Shown one piece after another: positions 22,356-37,355 of a stretch of 64,000 bases of DNA. The position numbers and the translations under genes were made by a program. Origin of the DNA: Takakia lepidozioides (taxonomy: Eukaryota > Streptophyta > Takakiopsida > Takakiales > Takakiaceae); assembly GCA_030704615.1 (NCBI GenBank), contig CM060731.1, positions 29,326,001 to 29,390,000 on the forward strand. Reading direction: 5' to 3'. Positions within the stretch are counted from its first letter, which is position 1. Every line of letters starts with the position of its first letter. The notes beneath the pieces are model-generated. The model saw only the letters and a list, made by a program, of their open reading frames with translations, was not told the origin of the DNA and did not search any database.

Positions 22356-23866
22356 GTCTATCACGTTACGTGTAATCACACGTTCACAAATCCTCTCACA
22401 TCAATATACAATTTTCGTGGGACATATTTGAATTTACCCATTGTGAAGATTTCTCTGGGGATCCATCCAATTTTAAGTGTTTCGTTGAAAAGATTCACAA
22501 GAACCTCCACTGGACACTGGACAAACGAGGTTCTTGTGAGTGCTTCTGCTACACGTCACGTAGGTCTGCATTTGTTCTCACGTGGTTTTGAAAATACGGG
22601 AAGTGACATCCCCAAGTGAGGGGAGCAGATTGAGCGTAGGAGAGCAGAGGTGAGGGGAGCACAACAATCTAGAACGAGTTGCAGAGCAGACCAGAAAGGA
22701 GAGAGTTTGGTGTTTGGCACATCGAAATGGCTAAATCCAGCATGTAAACTTCAAAAAACTTTCTGTTTGCCTATTCTTTTTTAGCCCACGACAAGATGTG
22801 GACTTCTACATAAATTCCACTGTCTGTTCTGTTGAACCCAATTTGTCACAAAATTCTTCGAAAACAAGGATCAGAAATGTTAGGTTACCTGCATAAGGCC
22901 TTCACTCCTAGTCAATAACTCTAGCAATAGTTGTATTTTTGGCTCTGGTTTCGTTCTTGCTCTCACTTTACTATGGTAGAATCTTCACTCTTGCTCTGGT
23001 TTTGTTTGTTCTCTCATGTATACTTCCATTTTGTCACATAAGCTCTATGAGCTTCCCGCGGTCGTTATAGAGCACCATTTTAATTCATTTCATTCCATTT
23101 GTTGCATGTTTGATCACTGTGCTGTCATGTCTTTTGCTCCGCAACTCTTTGTTGTGCTTTGCTTTGCTGCTACTCTTTCAATACACTGTTTGATTTCATT
23201 TCATTGTTGTTTCTCTTTCATTCCGTATCATGCCATTTATTTGTTTCATTTCATCGTTCTTCTCAGTTGCTGGTGGTTTTGTGTGATGGCGGGTTAGGGT
23301 GGTGGATTCTGTATTCATGATTGTTCATGGTTTTGTTGAATCCTTTGTGGTCTTTTTTCTTTTTTCTGAACCGTTTCCATTTATTCTAAACCCATACTCC
23401 AGCGGTAGTTTTGCAATCGTAATTCTCTTCTCTATTTTTCTGTGTGGCAATGTTCTGGCAATTTCTAATGTGATCCAGATTCAACAAATTGAGTTCGGTA
23501 TATTTGGTTATCGCAAAATCCACCGTAGCCTAGTCTAGTCGTAGGCCACCATAGACCTTATCTTGATCTCTGAAGCTATTCGCAGTGTGTAGTATATTTT
23601 TTTTGAGGTAGTATTTTAGAAAAAAATTACTTAAAAAATATGGTTGACAATATCGTTTCACCCAATTTAAAAATATATATATATATCACAAAATATCCAG
23701 AGTTTGACTTTTTAAAAATAATATAATAATTTTTTTAATCTACAGTATAATGTATCCATCCTTGTGAAGTTTCTCATATTTCATCTAGCTCTAATCCATA
23801 AGGATGAAATCAGGTAGAGGTCACCTGAAGTTCAAATATAATTCCAGTGATACACAGTGGATTGAT
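22356..23866. other. Non-genic stretch with second-family repeat and A/T-rich tail
   Basis: A second copy of the CATAAGCTCTATGAGCTTCC repeat lies at about 22,905-23,110. Its neighbourhood is T-rich with repeated TTCATTTCATT tracts. From 23,580 onward the DNA is strongly AT-rich. No reading frame shows family similarity. Confidence 0.4.
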
Positions 23867-23874
23867 GTTGAAAC

Positions 23875-24467
23875 CAGTGTTAGGCGGATATAGAGTCATC
23901 AGGATATCAATAGTAGGATATCAACCCGGATATCAATGTATCCGGATCCGGATCCGGCAACTATTTGATATCCGGCTATTATTTATATCCGGCGGATACA
24001 TAAAACGGAGGATCCGGATAGGATCCTACCCGCCGGATATAAAAAGGTTTAATAACCGAATTGTATCCGGATATGTAGCCAAAATACCGGATCTCAACCG
24101 GATACAAGAAAATCAAATAAAATATTAATATTTTATTAGAATTTTAATAATTTAAATTGATTAAAAATTAAAAACAAATTACGAGTAAATCTCAATAAAG
24201 TTAAATCAAGGCTACAATGCCCCTGTTTAACAAAAAAAAAATTTCATGATTATTTATATCCGGACTACTCTATAACCGCCGGATATTAAAATCTAAATAT
24301 CCGGACTTATTTATATCCGGCAGATTTTTTAAAAACTTCCACTATGCATAACCAGCGGATATTAGAAATGCAAATTACTCTAATATCCGGATCCGCGGGA
24401 TATATCATTCACTAATTTGTCAAGTATCCCGACCCGGCTGATATAAAAAAAAACTAAGAACCGCCTG
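23875..24467. mobile_element. hAT-type non-autonomous element A (TATCCGG motif)
   Basis: Starts CAGTGTTAGGCGG and ends ...AACCGCCTG (right TIR shortened), flanked on both sides by the 8-bp direct repeat GTTGAAAC (23,867-23,874 and 24,468-24,475). Eight-bp TSDs and a CAGTG-type TIR are hallmarks of the hAT superfamily. The interior is packed with TATCCGG / CCGGATA repeats in both orientations and has no coding capacity. The AT-rich middle (24,120-24,240) lacks the motif, so the repeats are subterminal as in Ac/Ds-like elements. Confidence 0.8.
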
Positions 24468-24475
24468 GTTGAAAC

Positions 24476-25327
24476 CAGTATTGGGCGGGTATTCATTACC
24501 CTGATATACATGGCGGGTATATCAGGGTATATTGATATATATATACCCTGGTGTGGCAAGTTTAGGTACAGGATGTATACCCTTATAGCAGGGAATATTT
24601 TTATGATATACCCTTATCCTTATATTTACCCTGCCAAGACGTTCAATATACCCTACTTTTCTGAAGGGTATATGTTAAAATGAAGGGTATATCTAGGGTA
24701 CATAATAAGGGCCTTTATGTGCCTACATAGCCTTTATGTGCTAGGTGTTTTCTCTTTTTGTTGTGTTGTTAGAAAGCCTTGAGCTATAAGAAAGCTCTAT
24801 CATTCCTAAAATGTCATATAACCCAAAGAATACCTCTTCAGATCTTGCATATATGTTCTTAAAAAAAACCTGGGAGCGACAGCCCACAATTTAGGCCCTT
24901 GGGGGGGGGGGGGTGGATTTTGTGTTTTTTTTAAATCTCAAACCTCCTCCATCTTGCATTGGGAATTAAAACCAAAATATTCTGCAATATCTTATCAATT
25001 TTATCTTTTACCATAGTTTTTTTTTTTGCATTTTTTGCATTTTGTACATATTGAAGAACATCATATATTCTTTAAAACCATTAAATTATATATTAATTAA
25101 ATAAGTATCCATAGGCGGAAACTATTCATACCCTCAGGGTATATTTTGGCATACATATCCATATCCGGGGGTTATATAGAAATCTGAAAAGTTTATTACC
25201 CATACTCGGAGGGTAAATAATTTTTGAGATTTCCAATTTATCCAGTCCCGGAGGGTAAATGATTTGACAAAAATAATTTACTTATATCCTAAGGGTATAT
25301 TGAAATCAATATACCCGCCCAACACCG
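24476..25327. mobile_element. hAT-type non-autonomous element B (GGGTATAT / GGGTAAAT motif)
   Basis: Starts CAGTATTGGGCGGGTAT and ends ATACCCGCCCAACACCG. Flanks are GTTGAAAC (24,468-24,475) and GTTGAGAC (25,328-25,335), one mismatch. It abuts element A, sharing the middle copy of the target. The interior repeats GGGTATA and later GGGTAAAT instead of A's TATCCGG. It includes a G11 run near 24,901 and a T-rich stretch near 25,020. No coding capacity. Confidence 0.78.
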
Positions 25328-25639
25328 GTTGAGACCAGAATCTCAACAGTGACTACCGTACTTTGCTGTCAGATTCAACAGCACAGTGCCGAAATAATTA
25401 TTTTTTGGAGGTTTAGTCCATTTGGCACCTCATATTTTATACTACAGGGTTTCGGCAGTTTAGGATTGAATTTTTTTGAAGTTTAGTATGTATGAAGTAT
25501 GCGTGTTTAGTATGTATTCTGTTCTTTAGTAGATTTTTTGAGATTTTTCAAATTTTCTTATTTTTGGACAAACGTATGTAATATTTCTGGATTTCTAGAC
25601 ACACTTGAATTAATTCAAAAATTTCAACAACCCAAAATA

Positions 25640-27600
25640 TAATTAATTTGTGTCGAATCTGACAGCAACGTAGGGTAATAGAGTAGACTGGAGACTGGAT
25701 TGCTGTTGTTTTTGAGTATAGTTAAGTAACAGGTTGATGGGTGATAATGGCTGAGGGTCCCAGTCTCTGTAGAGACCCTTTACCAAAGGCCAGATTTTCC
25801 TCGGTGCGTTGCAGCCAAGAAGGCAATGTTCTAGTATCCAGCAGGCCTGGAATTGGAGCCACTCTCCAACCTTAAAGAGCCCTGTTTGCAATTTGCCACA
25901 GGAATGCTGAAATTTTCGCAGGTCTAGTTTTTTGCCATATAGAGCTCCAAATGGCTTTCCAGTTTTCGTTATGAAAGCCGTAGGATTGCCATCTAGTGTT
26001 CCATTTGTCATGAAGGGGTTCCTGGGCTGCCATAGCTCTGTAGGCCTTTCTACTGGTGTAAGCAAAGAAGGGGGGGTTGGTGACCCTTTGAATGCCCAAC
26101 TCCATTCTTTGGGGTCAAATTGCAGGTCTTCCGAGGATCCAAACAAATGTAGAACTCGAAAGCCAGGCCTGAATGGGTATTGCAGGGTCTGGCTGCGGGT
26201 TCATGTCTTTTGTGGGGGAGGACCAACAGCATATTCTCGCCGGGGTATGAACAAATAGAGGGATGTGTGACATGTCTTGGTTATGAAGGGATAGGACCAT
26301 TGTAATCGGGTGAATAGAGAATGGATAGCCCAGGAAGCCGTTTTGAATTCTATCCACCACGAAGAAGACGGAGATTGCTGTTCACAATCCCTAGAGACCA
26401 AAAATTGGTATTCGGAGATGAGCCTCCCAATTGTAGGTTTGCAAGCTAGGATGATGGAATTGAGTCCTTAACTGCCTGATAGCCCCAATCAGCTCTAGCC
26501 TTACGACTTTGAGAGCAACGGATGTGTGGTCTTGAAAAGAGTGGTTGGTCCAGATATCCTTGATTTGACTAATCCCTTCTTTGTCCCAGGAAGACCATCT
26601 CTTTGCCTGGGATTTCTGAGCTTGCAATAGATCATTGCTGTTCAGAAATAAATGTTGCCTTAATGTTCGAAGGATAGGGGTTCCGATTTTCTGAGAAGGT
26701 GTCTTAGCCTTCCCCACGCTTGCCAGATGGTTGACCATAGAGAGGATCCTATCGATTTGAGTTTAAATCCTTGCGTGACCCAGCGGAAGGATGGGTTCCA
26801 TAGAGAGTGTTTGAGAGGCGAGGAGCTTTGAATGTTCCAAGAATTTCCATCATCCCCCTTCCGGGCCAAAGAAACGTGGTATCCTTTTATCTAGCAGGCC
26901 GTGATTTGTGTGTCTGGATCAATGAGGCCAAGGCCCCTGAACTTTTTGGGGAGGCAGATTTGTTTCTAGGATACTTGTGGCCTTTTGCGATGGGAGTTTG
27001 AATCCTTGGCTCCCCAAACAAAATTTCTAAGAAGAGCTCTGATCTGCTTGGTTTGAGATGGATTAGGCCTCCATGATGAAGAGAAGAACCAGATGCCAGC
27101 CGAATGAATTTGATTGACTGCCAGAACTCTGCCTGTCAGTGATAGGTGCTTGGACCCCCAGAAGGCAAGCTTTTTTTTAATTTCGAGAGAGTCGGTGCAA
27201 AGCGTTGCTAATCCGTGAGATCCACTCCGAAGGTGTAACCTAGGTATGTTGTGGTTTGACCTGGTTGAAGCCATGAGAGGCCTAAATGTGACCCCCAGGA
27301 TGGAATGGTGCCTATGGACGATGATGCTGTGTTCCCCACTAATATTGCACATGTTTTGGCCCAATTAACTTTGAACCCCGAAGCTTGACAAAAGGAATTC
27401 AGTGTTTCTGATGTACTATTGAGGTTTTGTGTGGTCGCTTTCAGAATTAGCAGGGTATCATCCATTGATTTGCGCAGGCAGGTGGGTATGGTAGTTTGAG
27501 ACCTGTAGTCCTAGGATGTCTTGGTTGTTTTCTAACATATATCCCAGGGAGTCTGCGACAAATAGGAATAAAAATGGGGCGCATATTCATTCTTTTCAAT
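25640..27600 (-). pseudogene. LINE (L1-like) remnant: RT core to zf-RVT tail
   Basis: Reading leftwards: an APFLFLFVADSLGYML block (RT motif before the catalytic site) at about 27,580-27,530, a catalytic-site relic MDDTLLILKATTQ near 27,465, a thumb-like segment with GFKVNWAKTCAILVG, a connecting region, and a tail with FFAYTSRKAYRAM...WKAIWSSIWQKTRPAKISAFLWQIA (the zf-RVT region of plant L1-like elements) and WILEHCLLGCNAPRKIW. Several frame changes make it non-functional. The 5' part (endonuclease, early RT) is missing or unrecognisable to the right of 27,600. Confidence 0.75.
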
Positions 27601-27879
27601 TCTGTATGGAGGAAAAAGCCCAGTCCTGATGTCTATGCATGGCATTCACCGATCTGTGAAGAGGAAATGGTTTGGAGAGCTGCCCATTGACTATGACTCG
27701 GCTTGAGGAGTTTTGCAAGAGGATTCTCACCCAGCCACAAGCCTGGAGTGGTTTGTCTGATGGGCGATCAGCTTTCGCTTTTTTGGTTTACATTGACAGT
27801 CTGGCTCCCTCAATGGCTGGAAGTTTATGGCGGACTCGCAAGGCACTCTTCACTCCCCTAGTATGACGGACATCCCTGA

Positions 27880-28350
27880 ATGATCTGCTTGTGCACTGGT
27901 CAGGTCGATCCGCAGCCTCCTGTCAATATCAAGCACTACAATGGAGCCTTTCGCTGGTTGCTTGAAAGCTCCTCTGCGTTTACTTCAGTTCGATCCGAGT
28001 GGTCCTGGCTGTCTAAAAAACGGGACCCTTTTTTCGCATACACCGTCAAGCTCGGTTATACGCTGCTTAACATCCAGAGCACTGCAGATCGCAAATGCTC
28101 CCATAAGTGGAGGCATCATGCTGCCAAGCCCGCTTCGTGGAGGGTTATTTGGAATGATGTATGGCGTAAGGATAGGGCTGCAAAGATTATTGGATTTCTT
28201 TGGAGACTGGTTAATAGAATCCTTCCAGTTACCCATCTCTCATCTGGCTCCCCTTCTACCTGCCAATTCTGTTCAGTGCTAACTAAGGAAACGCCGGAGC
28301 ACTTGTTTGTTTCCTGCCCAATCTGCTCTTGCAGGCGAGGAGCCTGAGGT
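27880..28350 (+). pseudogene. Second LINE remnant (zf-RVT tail), opposite orientation
   Basis: The + strand frame contains DPFFAYTVKLGYTLLN, then WRVIWNDVWRKDRAAKIIGF, LWRLVNRILPVTHL and CQFCSVLTKETPEHLFVSCPICSC. This is the zf-RVT block with a zinc-knuckle-like C-x2-C...H-x4-C. It is the same class as the minus-strand copy at 25.6-27.6 kb, but a separate insertion because both contain this block. The 3' tail runs to a T-rich tract near 28,660. 5'-truncated and dead. Confidence 0.75.
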
Positions 28351-29364
28351 CAACTGGCGCCACAAGCGCAGCTGTACTAGGAAGGCTAGAGCAAAAATCC
28401 ACCTCTCTTTTGAGCCTATCTTAGCATGAAAGTGTAGTGCTCCCTAGCTCGGTTTCTATTAGGATGCTCTCCTGATCGCTGGTTCTACCTAGGCAGTGGC
28501 TCTCCTCTCAGCTTCTTTTAGAATCTCCCCCTGAGCTCTGGGTCAGAGCACTGCCTCTTCTGTTGGTCTCTATGGCTTCCCCCGCAAGATTATTTTTTCT
28601 TTGCTTGTCCTCTTTTTAAATTATCAGTAGGTTCTCAGGGCCTGTCCCCTGTTTCATTTTTTTTTTTTTTAAAGGACCCATATGATCAAGTAGGTTCTCT
28701 CCCTGTCACTAGGGAACTTCCCTTTACATTCGGGTTCCACCTGAGAATGCCACAGGGAGCTTATCAAGTGACAGTTCCGTGACAGAAGCTAAGCTTAAAG
28801 TGTCTCATCAAAGTTCAAATTGTCACAGAGGGGTCTGGGTGAAGAATCAGGTTATATCTACCACCATCACTGTAGTGCGTGGCATAACCTTGCCCAATTG
28901 TACAGCATCACTTCACTGCACAATTCATGGTGTTGCTTGGAATATAAATTGTACAGAGCACAGCATTTACTACTTCTCAAGACAGGAGATAGTTGTTCAC
29001 GCCTGCAGACAGCTCTCTTAGGATGGACAATCCACCCTTCACAGAAACTCCACACCTGGAGGCAAACTCTAGCAAGTTGTACAAGGAGACAATCAAAACT
29101 CCATCCAACAACTCCACTCAACAAATCCCTAGATCACCTTTACTAGCAATAAATCCTCACATTGATGAAGAGACTGGTCCTTCACAGTCTAGGCAGACCT
29201 GGAGGAAAAAAAATTATTCAATTACATCAAAGAAATGTCATCCTTAAATGACACCCTGACAAAAGGGTCTCACCCAGTGGGATGCTCTCAATCAAAATTA
29301 CCATAAGTGCGCGCAGAGCAACCTAGGCACAAAACTAGACCCAAGCCTACAAAACTGGCTGATC
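28351..29364. other. Intergenic: LINE 3' flank and downstream region of the SAHH gene
   Basis: Low-complexity T-run at 28,659-28,674, then no recognisable coding sequence. The right half should contain the 3' UTR and poly(A) site of the minus-strand S-adenosylhomocysteinase gene. A short open + strand frame at 28,993-29,247 has no family similarity. Confidence 0.35.
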
Positions 29365-31850
<2,486 letters not shown>

Positions 31851-32110
31851 GGCTGCTGCTTCCACCAAACCCCAAGCACACCACGATGCAGCGCAAGAAC
31901 GCTGCTCTCTCTCTCTCTCTCTCACTCGCACGCCGCCTCCCTCTCTCTTGACTCTCGCTCTCGCTGCACTGCAATGCAGGGCTGCTTGCGCTTTACCGCG
32001 CTCTTCTCTCGCTCTCTCTCTCTGCGCGCCAATCGTCTCCGTGGATGACTCTCATCCAACTTTTGTAACCCTACCTTTTTCTTCCAATTTTCTAACTCAA
32101 TGTTGACTGT
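31851..32110 (-). promoter_or_regulatory. 5' UTR/promoter-proximal GA/CT-rich region of SAHH
   Basis: Upstream of the SAHH start the sense strand is GAGAGA-rich (CT tracts on the + strand at 31,904-31,924 and 32,000-32,022). Such tracts are common in plant 5' UTRs and core promoters. No TATA motif could be assigned with confidence. Confidence 0.4.
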
Positions 32111-35100
32111 AGATTTAACAACTTTCCGTCCAAATCGGCTGGAATCTGTGGGTTCCCCAGATCCAACCAATGCGGATCTTACACGTGCCACAATGGATGT
32201 CGCTGACCTGAGCACCAGGCTGGTGGAAACTGGAAACCTGGACTGACACTGACAGAGCGTAACTTATAATATTACGAGTCAGCCCTCAAATATTTTATTC
32301 TGACAATTTTAGAACCTCACATGTACTGGGAGATCGAACCCAGGATCGGTTGGAAAATTGTGACAAACATTCTTTCTTCCTCTTGCTTGTTGACCAATGA
32401 CACAGAAACCACCCGCTATTGCGATCTCGTGTTGGCCCAAAAATTGGAAACAAAGAGAACATAAATGAGGGGGGGAAAAGAAAACATATGATGATATATG
32501 ATGTGTATAGGCCCAGTGGCAGCAGTTCCAGCGACAAACTATGGCTGTCCGCAATCTGTTCGGCTCCTCCCCATCGAATGGTCGAATGATTCGATATGGT
32601 GCAATTTTAATAACCCTTTTTTCTTTTTTTTCCCTTTTTTTTAAAGAACAAGGCGTGTAAACTTTAACAGGATTTAACGGGCCTTTTATTTTTTATTTTT
32701 AAAAAGTACAGGGAGCCCCACAAGGGAGAATGCCAAACGGCCGATACGGGTCAGGGAGGCTTTCCATGTGAACCCATTGTATGACATCATCCACGAATGA
32801 GTTTGACATTGGAACACATCTGTTGACTCTTTGCAGGTCTTCCAGCGCAAGTCTCGATTCGGTGGTTTCCGCGTTTCCACCGGATGGACTTCCATGCCAC
32901 CCGCCCTCTCTCTGCATGCTTTTGCACGTATCGGGAAAGAATGGGAATGGGTGCGGAACGGAAATGTCCCGTTTTCCTCCATGTGCGTACATCAGCAAGA
33001 TGGAGAAATGTGTCACATGAAAATTCGCTCTCATTTGTTTTTTTTTTTTTTTTTGCGCAACAGGGGGATCTCATATTTTGTTCTCAAAATATTCCACAGC
33101 ATCTCGTTTTCCCAACTTGAAATTCTTCTCCCTTTCATTGGAAGAATCACAAAAAAGGGAAAAGCGAAACACAAGAGAACGGTGGATCACTCACATTCTT
33201 CACAGTATTATCTTCCCATCTTATATTAGTGTTAGGACCTCTCATATAGGACTTCTCTTGTTTTTTCAGGTCAATATAAATTTGTTTTATTCAATATTTT
33301 GGGTCACTGAGATCCAGAATGTGAAGGTGGCCCAATAATAGGTAAGTGAGCGCCGTCGCAGCAGTATTATTAGGGCTGCGCAACGAGGTACATAAGTGCA
33401 GAGGTAAGGAAGGCATGGCAGATGTGGGTCCAATGATTTTTTCTCTTTAATGAATTAGTGTGACTGCCCACCCAATTTTGTCAGATCAACACCAAACACT
33501 TCCTCCTCACCATTACTATATATTTATATAAATATATATATTTATATTTAGGATATATGTTTGCATAATAATTAGGGTGAGTGTTGCAGGCCTGCAGCGT
33601 CGGTGATGAGAGGGGAAGGCAGGTGATCCAACGGTGGGGCGCCACACAGCCAGGTGCGACAGGTGGCACTACTCTGTACGCCATGAATGTGCGCCGCTCT
33701 ATCACGCCCACTCATTCACCGGTCCATCCTGTTTCTCATCCCTCGGACACAAATTCATCTGTTCTCTTATACTCATCCATCTACAGATTTGATTTTTTCT
33801 AGAGATTCCCTCTATCATTGGCTCTTTGAGGGTTTTATCTTTTCCCTTCCAATTTATAAGAAAATGCTTTGTGGGAAATAGAAAAATATAAAAAGAAAAA
33901 CAGGCCTCTTATTGTTTATTTTTATTTTTATCTTGATTGATTTCTGTTTTTTATTTTTAAGGCCTTTGACGATAGAGGGAACGTGAACGTGAGGTGAACG
34001 TGAACTGAGGGGAGGGTGATAAGTTCGGCCGAGAGTATGCACAAGACACCCTAAATGCTGTCGATTCGTGCATTATGTAGAAATCCTCCTAGAAATTTTC
34101 ATGTTGAGAGGAGAAAATACCTTACACCAAAGACACCTAGGGCCTTACAAAATTCGGAAGATGGCGATTTTTGGGGGGCCATGAAGGGCAGGTTGGTTTT
34201 ATGTACTATGGAATGGCCTGCAACATGCCATTGTGGCAGGTGGTGGCGAGCTGGAGTGCGAGCTGCCGCCGAAACCGCCATAAGGACATGTTGCTACCCA
34301 TTCCATAACGTAAAGGATTGCGTTGCCGCCCTCTCATTGGCTTGCAAGTCCTAATCAGACACATTATGTTTCATAATGTGCTAGTGGGCGTAGAATTCTG
34401 CTTTTTAATCCTCTCCAAATACGCCATACTAGGCAGGCAAAATCCTTTACGAGGGGCTGAATCGTAAAAACTGTGGAAGAGCCTCATGAGCTGCCCTTCC
34501 CCGATAAATAAAAGAGAGGGATGGATTTTGAATTTCCAGCAACATATTCCAAACTCAAAAGCCATATTGGTGGATAGACTAAGCTGCATAATGCAACCCT
34601 ACCTTTAGCGTTTATTGACTCTCTTGTAGAGAGAGACTTTGCGGAGACATGCAAGTCAATGGAGAAAATGTGGTCAAAGGACCTTACACCGTGTCAAGGC
34701 GCTGATTGGTTGTTGTGCTGAGTCATGCTCCCTAGTCCTACCTTCCTCTTATGTTGTGCCAAAGCAAAGGAAAGCAAAGCAAAGCAAAGCAAGAGAGCCA
34801 ATTGCCGTTTGAGGCTTGTTTATCTATCATAGATACAAAGACATTGGATAGACATTAGTAGATGTATTTGGGTTTTAAATAACTTATTGTTATGTTTTAG
34901 TCCACATAGTTAATGGCAATTCGATGTATTAATAGGATGTCAGGCTGAATGGAAAACAATAGGAATAATGTAAGAACTTAATGCATGGGTACGATCGAGT
35001 GTTATGCGGGTCCGGGTTTTGACCCCAGTACCCATCGACTTAGGGTCTGGGTCATCACCAGAAACCCGGAACCTGACCCGGGTCCATTTCTAAAACAGTG

Positions 35101-36020
35101 GACCCAGAACGGGACAGGACCAGCCTTCTACGTCCCCTTATATCCGGGGAGAGGGCAAATGTAGCGGATGGGGTCTAGGTTTTAATTTTAATAAATATAC
35201 ATATATAAATATACAAAATTCTGAGAAAATTTTAAAATGGATACTTACCTTGTACTTGCGCTGAGACCTTGAGACTAGCATCTCCTCCCTCAGTGGATGA
35301 CCTCATCGCAAGTATTACTCCTCCTCCCTCTTTGCATTTGGTTTTTTCCAATTGTGCGGATATTTGATTGAGACTCAAACCCCCGGCGGACCCCACCCCG
35401 GATATGTATACATATATGGATCTGCAGGAGGTCAAAAAATCAAATATCCGCCTCCGTTAAGAACCGTCGGATTTAAAGAGATTGGATAACCGGATCAGGT
35501 TGAGAACCGGTGATTTGTTTTTTTTTTAATTTGCTATGAACTGGAACTGTGGTCCAAAAGAAGCAGGTTATGAACCCATATATCCAGCATTTAAAACCGG
35601 ATAATAGACGGCTATTGCGTTCACTCCACATGAACGAAGTGGGTCATAGTCATGAGCTGGCCTTGTCTTCATTTCTACTCATCATGTTATGTGGACATTT
35701 GATTCATGAAAAGGAGGCAATAGTGGATCTTTTATCTACCATAATAATTGTAACTATTTTTTCATTAGTATTTTTAATACATTTTAGATTTTTTAGTTTG
35801 GGTTATTTTACTTTTTTTTTTAAATAAACTTGGTTTTGTTTGATAACCGGATACTCAACGGCAGGAGGTCATCCTAACATAAACTCCATTTGTCCACAAC
35901 CGCATAGGGTTAAATTTTGTATTTGTTCTCAACCGGCAAGATATCCGAAATAGGAAAGCTCCAAAACTCCGGAACCGGAGGATGTGAACACAAAGTTAAA
36001 GTTAAATATCAGTAACCGGC
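32111..36020. other. Repeat-rich stretch without a recognisable gene
   Basis: Nothing here supports a gene on either strand. It contains A/T runs (32,620-32,710; 33,037-33,054), an AT-rich microsatellite-like patch at 33,515-33,560, and a short hairpin CACATTATGTTTCATAATGTG (34,359-34,379). From about 35,000 to 36,015 there are dispersed GGGTCCGGG and then AACCGG/CCGGTT motifs, like the motif-packed hAT elements elsewhere, but with no clear TIR pair. This part may be one or two decayed hAT relatives. Confidence 0.4.
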
Positions 36021-36622
36021 CACTACAGCAAATGGGGGGGGTGGGTTTGCGACGCCAGTCGCGCACCTACGCCCCGCGCGGCGTTGAGCGACGCAATCCC
36101 CCGCTGCGACACCATTGCGACGCCCAGCCGTCGCAAGGTGGCATGAAGGGGGAAATGGGGCCCTGTTGGGACGGATTTTATTTATTTTTTGCAACACCGG
36201 GGTGTCGCAAATCCAATATATATATATGGACGGTGCGACGCCTCGGCGTTGCAAAAGCGTCGTTGAGGGCGTCCTAGCGCCTCTGCGACGCCAGGGGCGT
36301 CGCAACAACATCACCACAGTGGGGGTTTGTTTTTTGTTTTTTGTTTTTTTGGGCTTTGCGGCCTTCAACGTCATAAAAGTGTCGTTGGGGGCGCCCCGCG
36401 CTGGGACGCCAAACGCTGCGACGTCAGGGGGTCGCAATGGTGTTGTAGTCAGCTTAGGTCACCACAAGGACGTCGCTTGGGACATCTGGCTGTGGGGGGT
36501 TGCAACAATAGTGACGACGTTACGGCTAGGGCTGGGGCTGGGCACTAAGGCTATGGAGGTTGCAACTCCCCAACGTCACATGAGGAAATTCCTTAGAAGG
36601 AATTTGAAAGAAATCTTCATGC

Positions 36623-36706
<84 letters not shown>

Positions 36707-37112
36707 TGTTTTTGTGATATATAGATGTAGCGTAGGTGTGTTGGTAGTCTGTAGTGTCTTAAAAATATTATAATGTAGAGGTCCTAGGTTCAAGTATGCA
36801 TTACATAATATATGTAGAACAATGAACATATCGCCATTAGACAGAACTAGAGTCAATGGTCAACAATTTTTTGAAATTCAAATTTCAAATTCAATTTTTA
36901 CCGCCTAAATTCAAATGTACCCCCTTAAATGGCATTGCAGTGTAGTTTGTTTTTTTTTGTTTTTTTTTTTTTTTTGCGCAACGCCTGGGCGTTGCATATC
37001 GCGGTTTCGCCTTTTTGCGACCCTCATTGGTCGCAAATTTGCGAGGTTTTCTTGGAGACGCCGTTGCGACGGGCTTGCAATTTGGTCCCTCCCCCCCCCC
37101 TAAAATGTGGTT
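36021..37112. mobile_element. CACTA-type non-autonomous element with TGCGACGCC subterminal repeats (right end decayed)
   Basis: Starts CACTACAGCAAATGGGGGG, a classic plant CACTA terminus. Both flanks are filled with TTGCGACGCC / GGCGTCGCAA repeats (36,048-36,470 and 36,976-37,075), the subterminal repeats expected for TNPA-like binding. The right terminus should read TTTGCTGTAGTG; only a decayed CCCCCCTAAAATGTGGTTTG is seen near 37,112, so no TSD can be shown. The middle contains an 80-bp TA microsatellite and a B-box-like GGTTCAAGTAT (36,787). No coding capacity. Confidence 0.62.
36624..36703. repeat. (TA)40 microsatellite
   Basis: Uninterrupted TA dinucleotides over about 80 bp inside the CACTA-type element. 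The tract is self-complementary, so it would extrude or form hairpins, and it makes long meaningless Tyr/Ile frames. Confidence 0.97.
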
Positions 37113-37355
37113 TGTTTTGCAATTTGTGTGGAGGGGACGAGCACAAAACGGCTGCAGCAGGCAGCCCCACCACGCAAGATATGCAACCAAGTTGTAACCT
37201 AGTGGTAATGGGCTCATGATACCACTATTGGTATTGGTGTCACAAAGTTGTCCACCTTCCCACTCGAAGGCCGTGGCCCTTCAGGATCAAGTGACACCAT
37301 AATTTACGCTTCCTTGGAGAGGTCTCATATATTATTATTAGGCCAGGCCCCACAG
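37113..37355. other. Short spacer, possible SINE-like piece
   Basis: Contains TAACCTAGTGGTAATGGGC (A-box-like) at about 37,195 but no convincing B box. No gene. It ends where the homology between the long inverted arms begins. Confidence 0.3.

Noticed and set aside
24901-24911. G-run and other homopolymers as signals
   Set aside because: Simple low-complexity tracts inside repeats; nothing suggests a function.
33854-34354. Possible host gene between 33.8 and 34.4 kb
   Set aside because: Frames on both strands are short and of biased composition, with no splice-linked conserved blocks.
36115-36717. 200-codon + strand frame
   Set aside because: Made of TGCGACGCC subterminal repeats of a CACTA-type element followed by the TA microsatellite (Tyr/Ile repeat). 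Not a gene.
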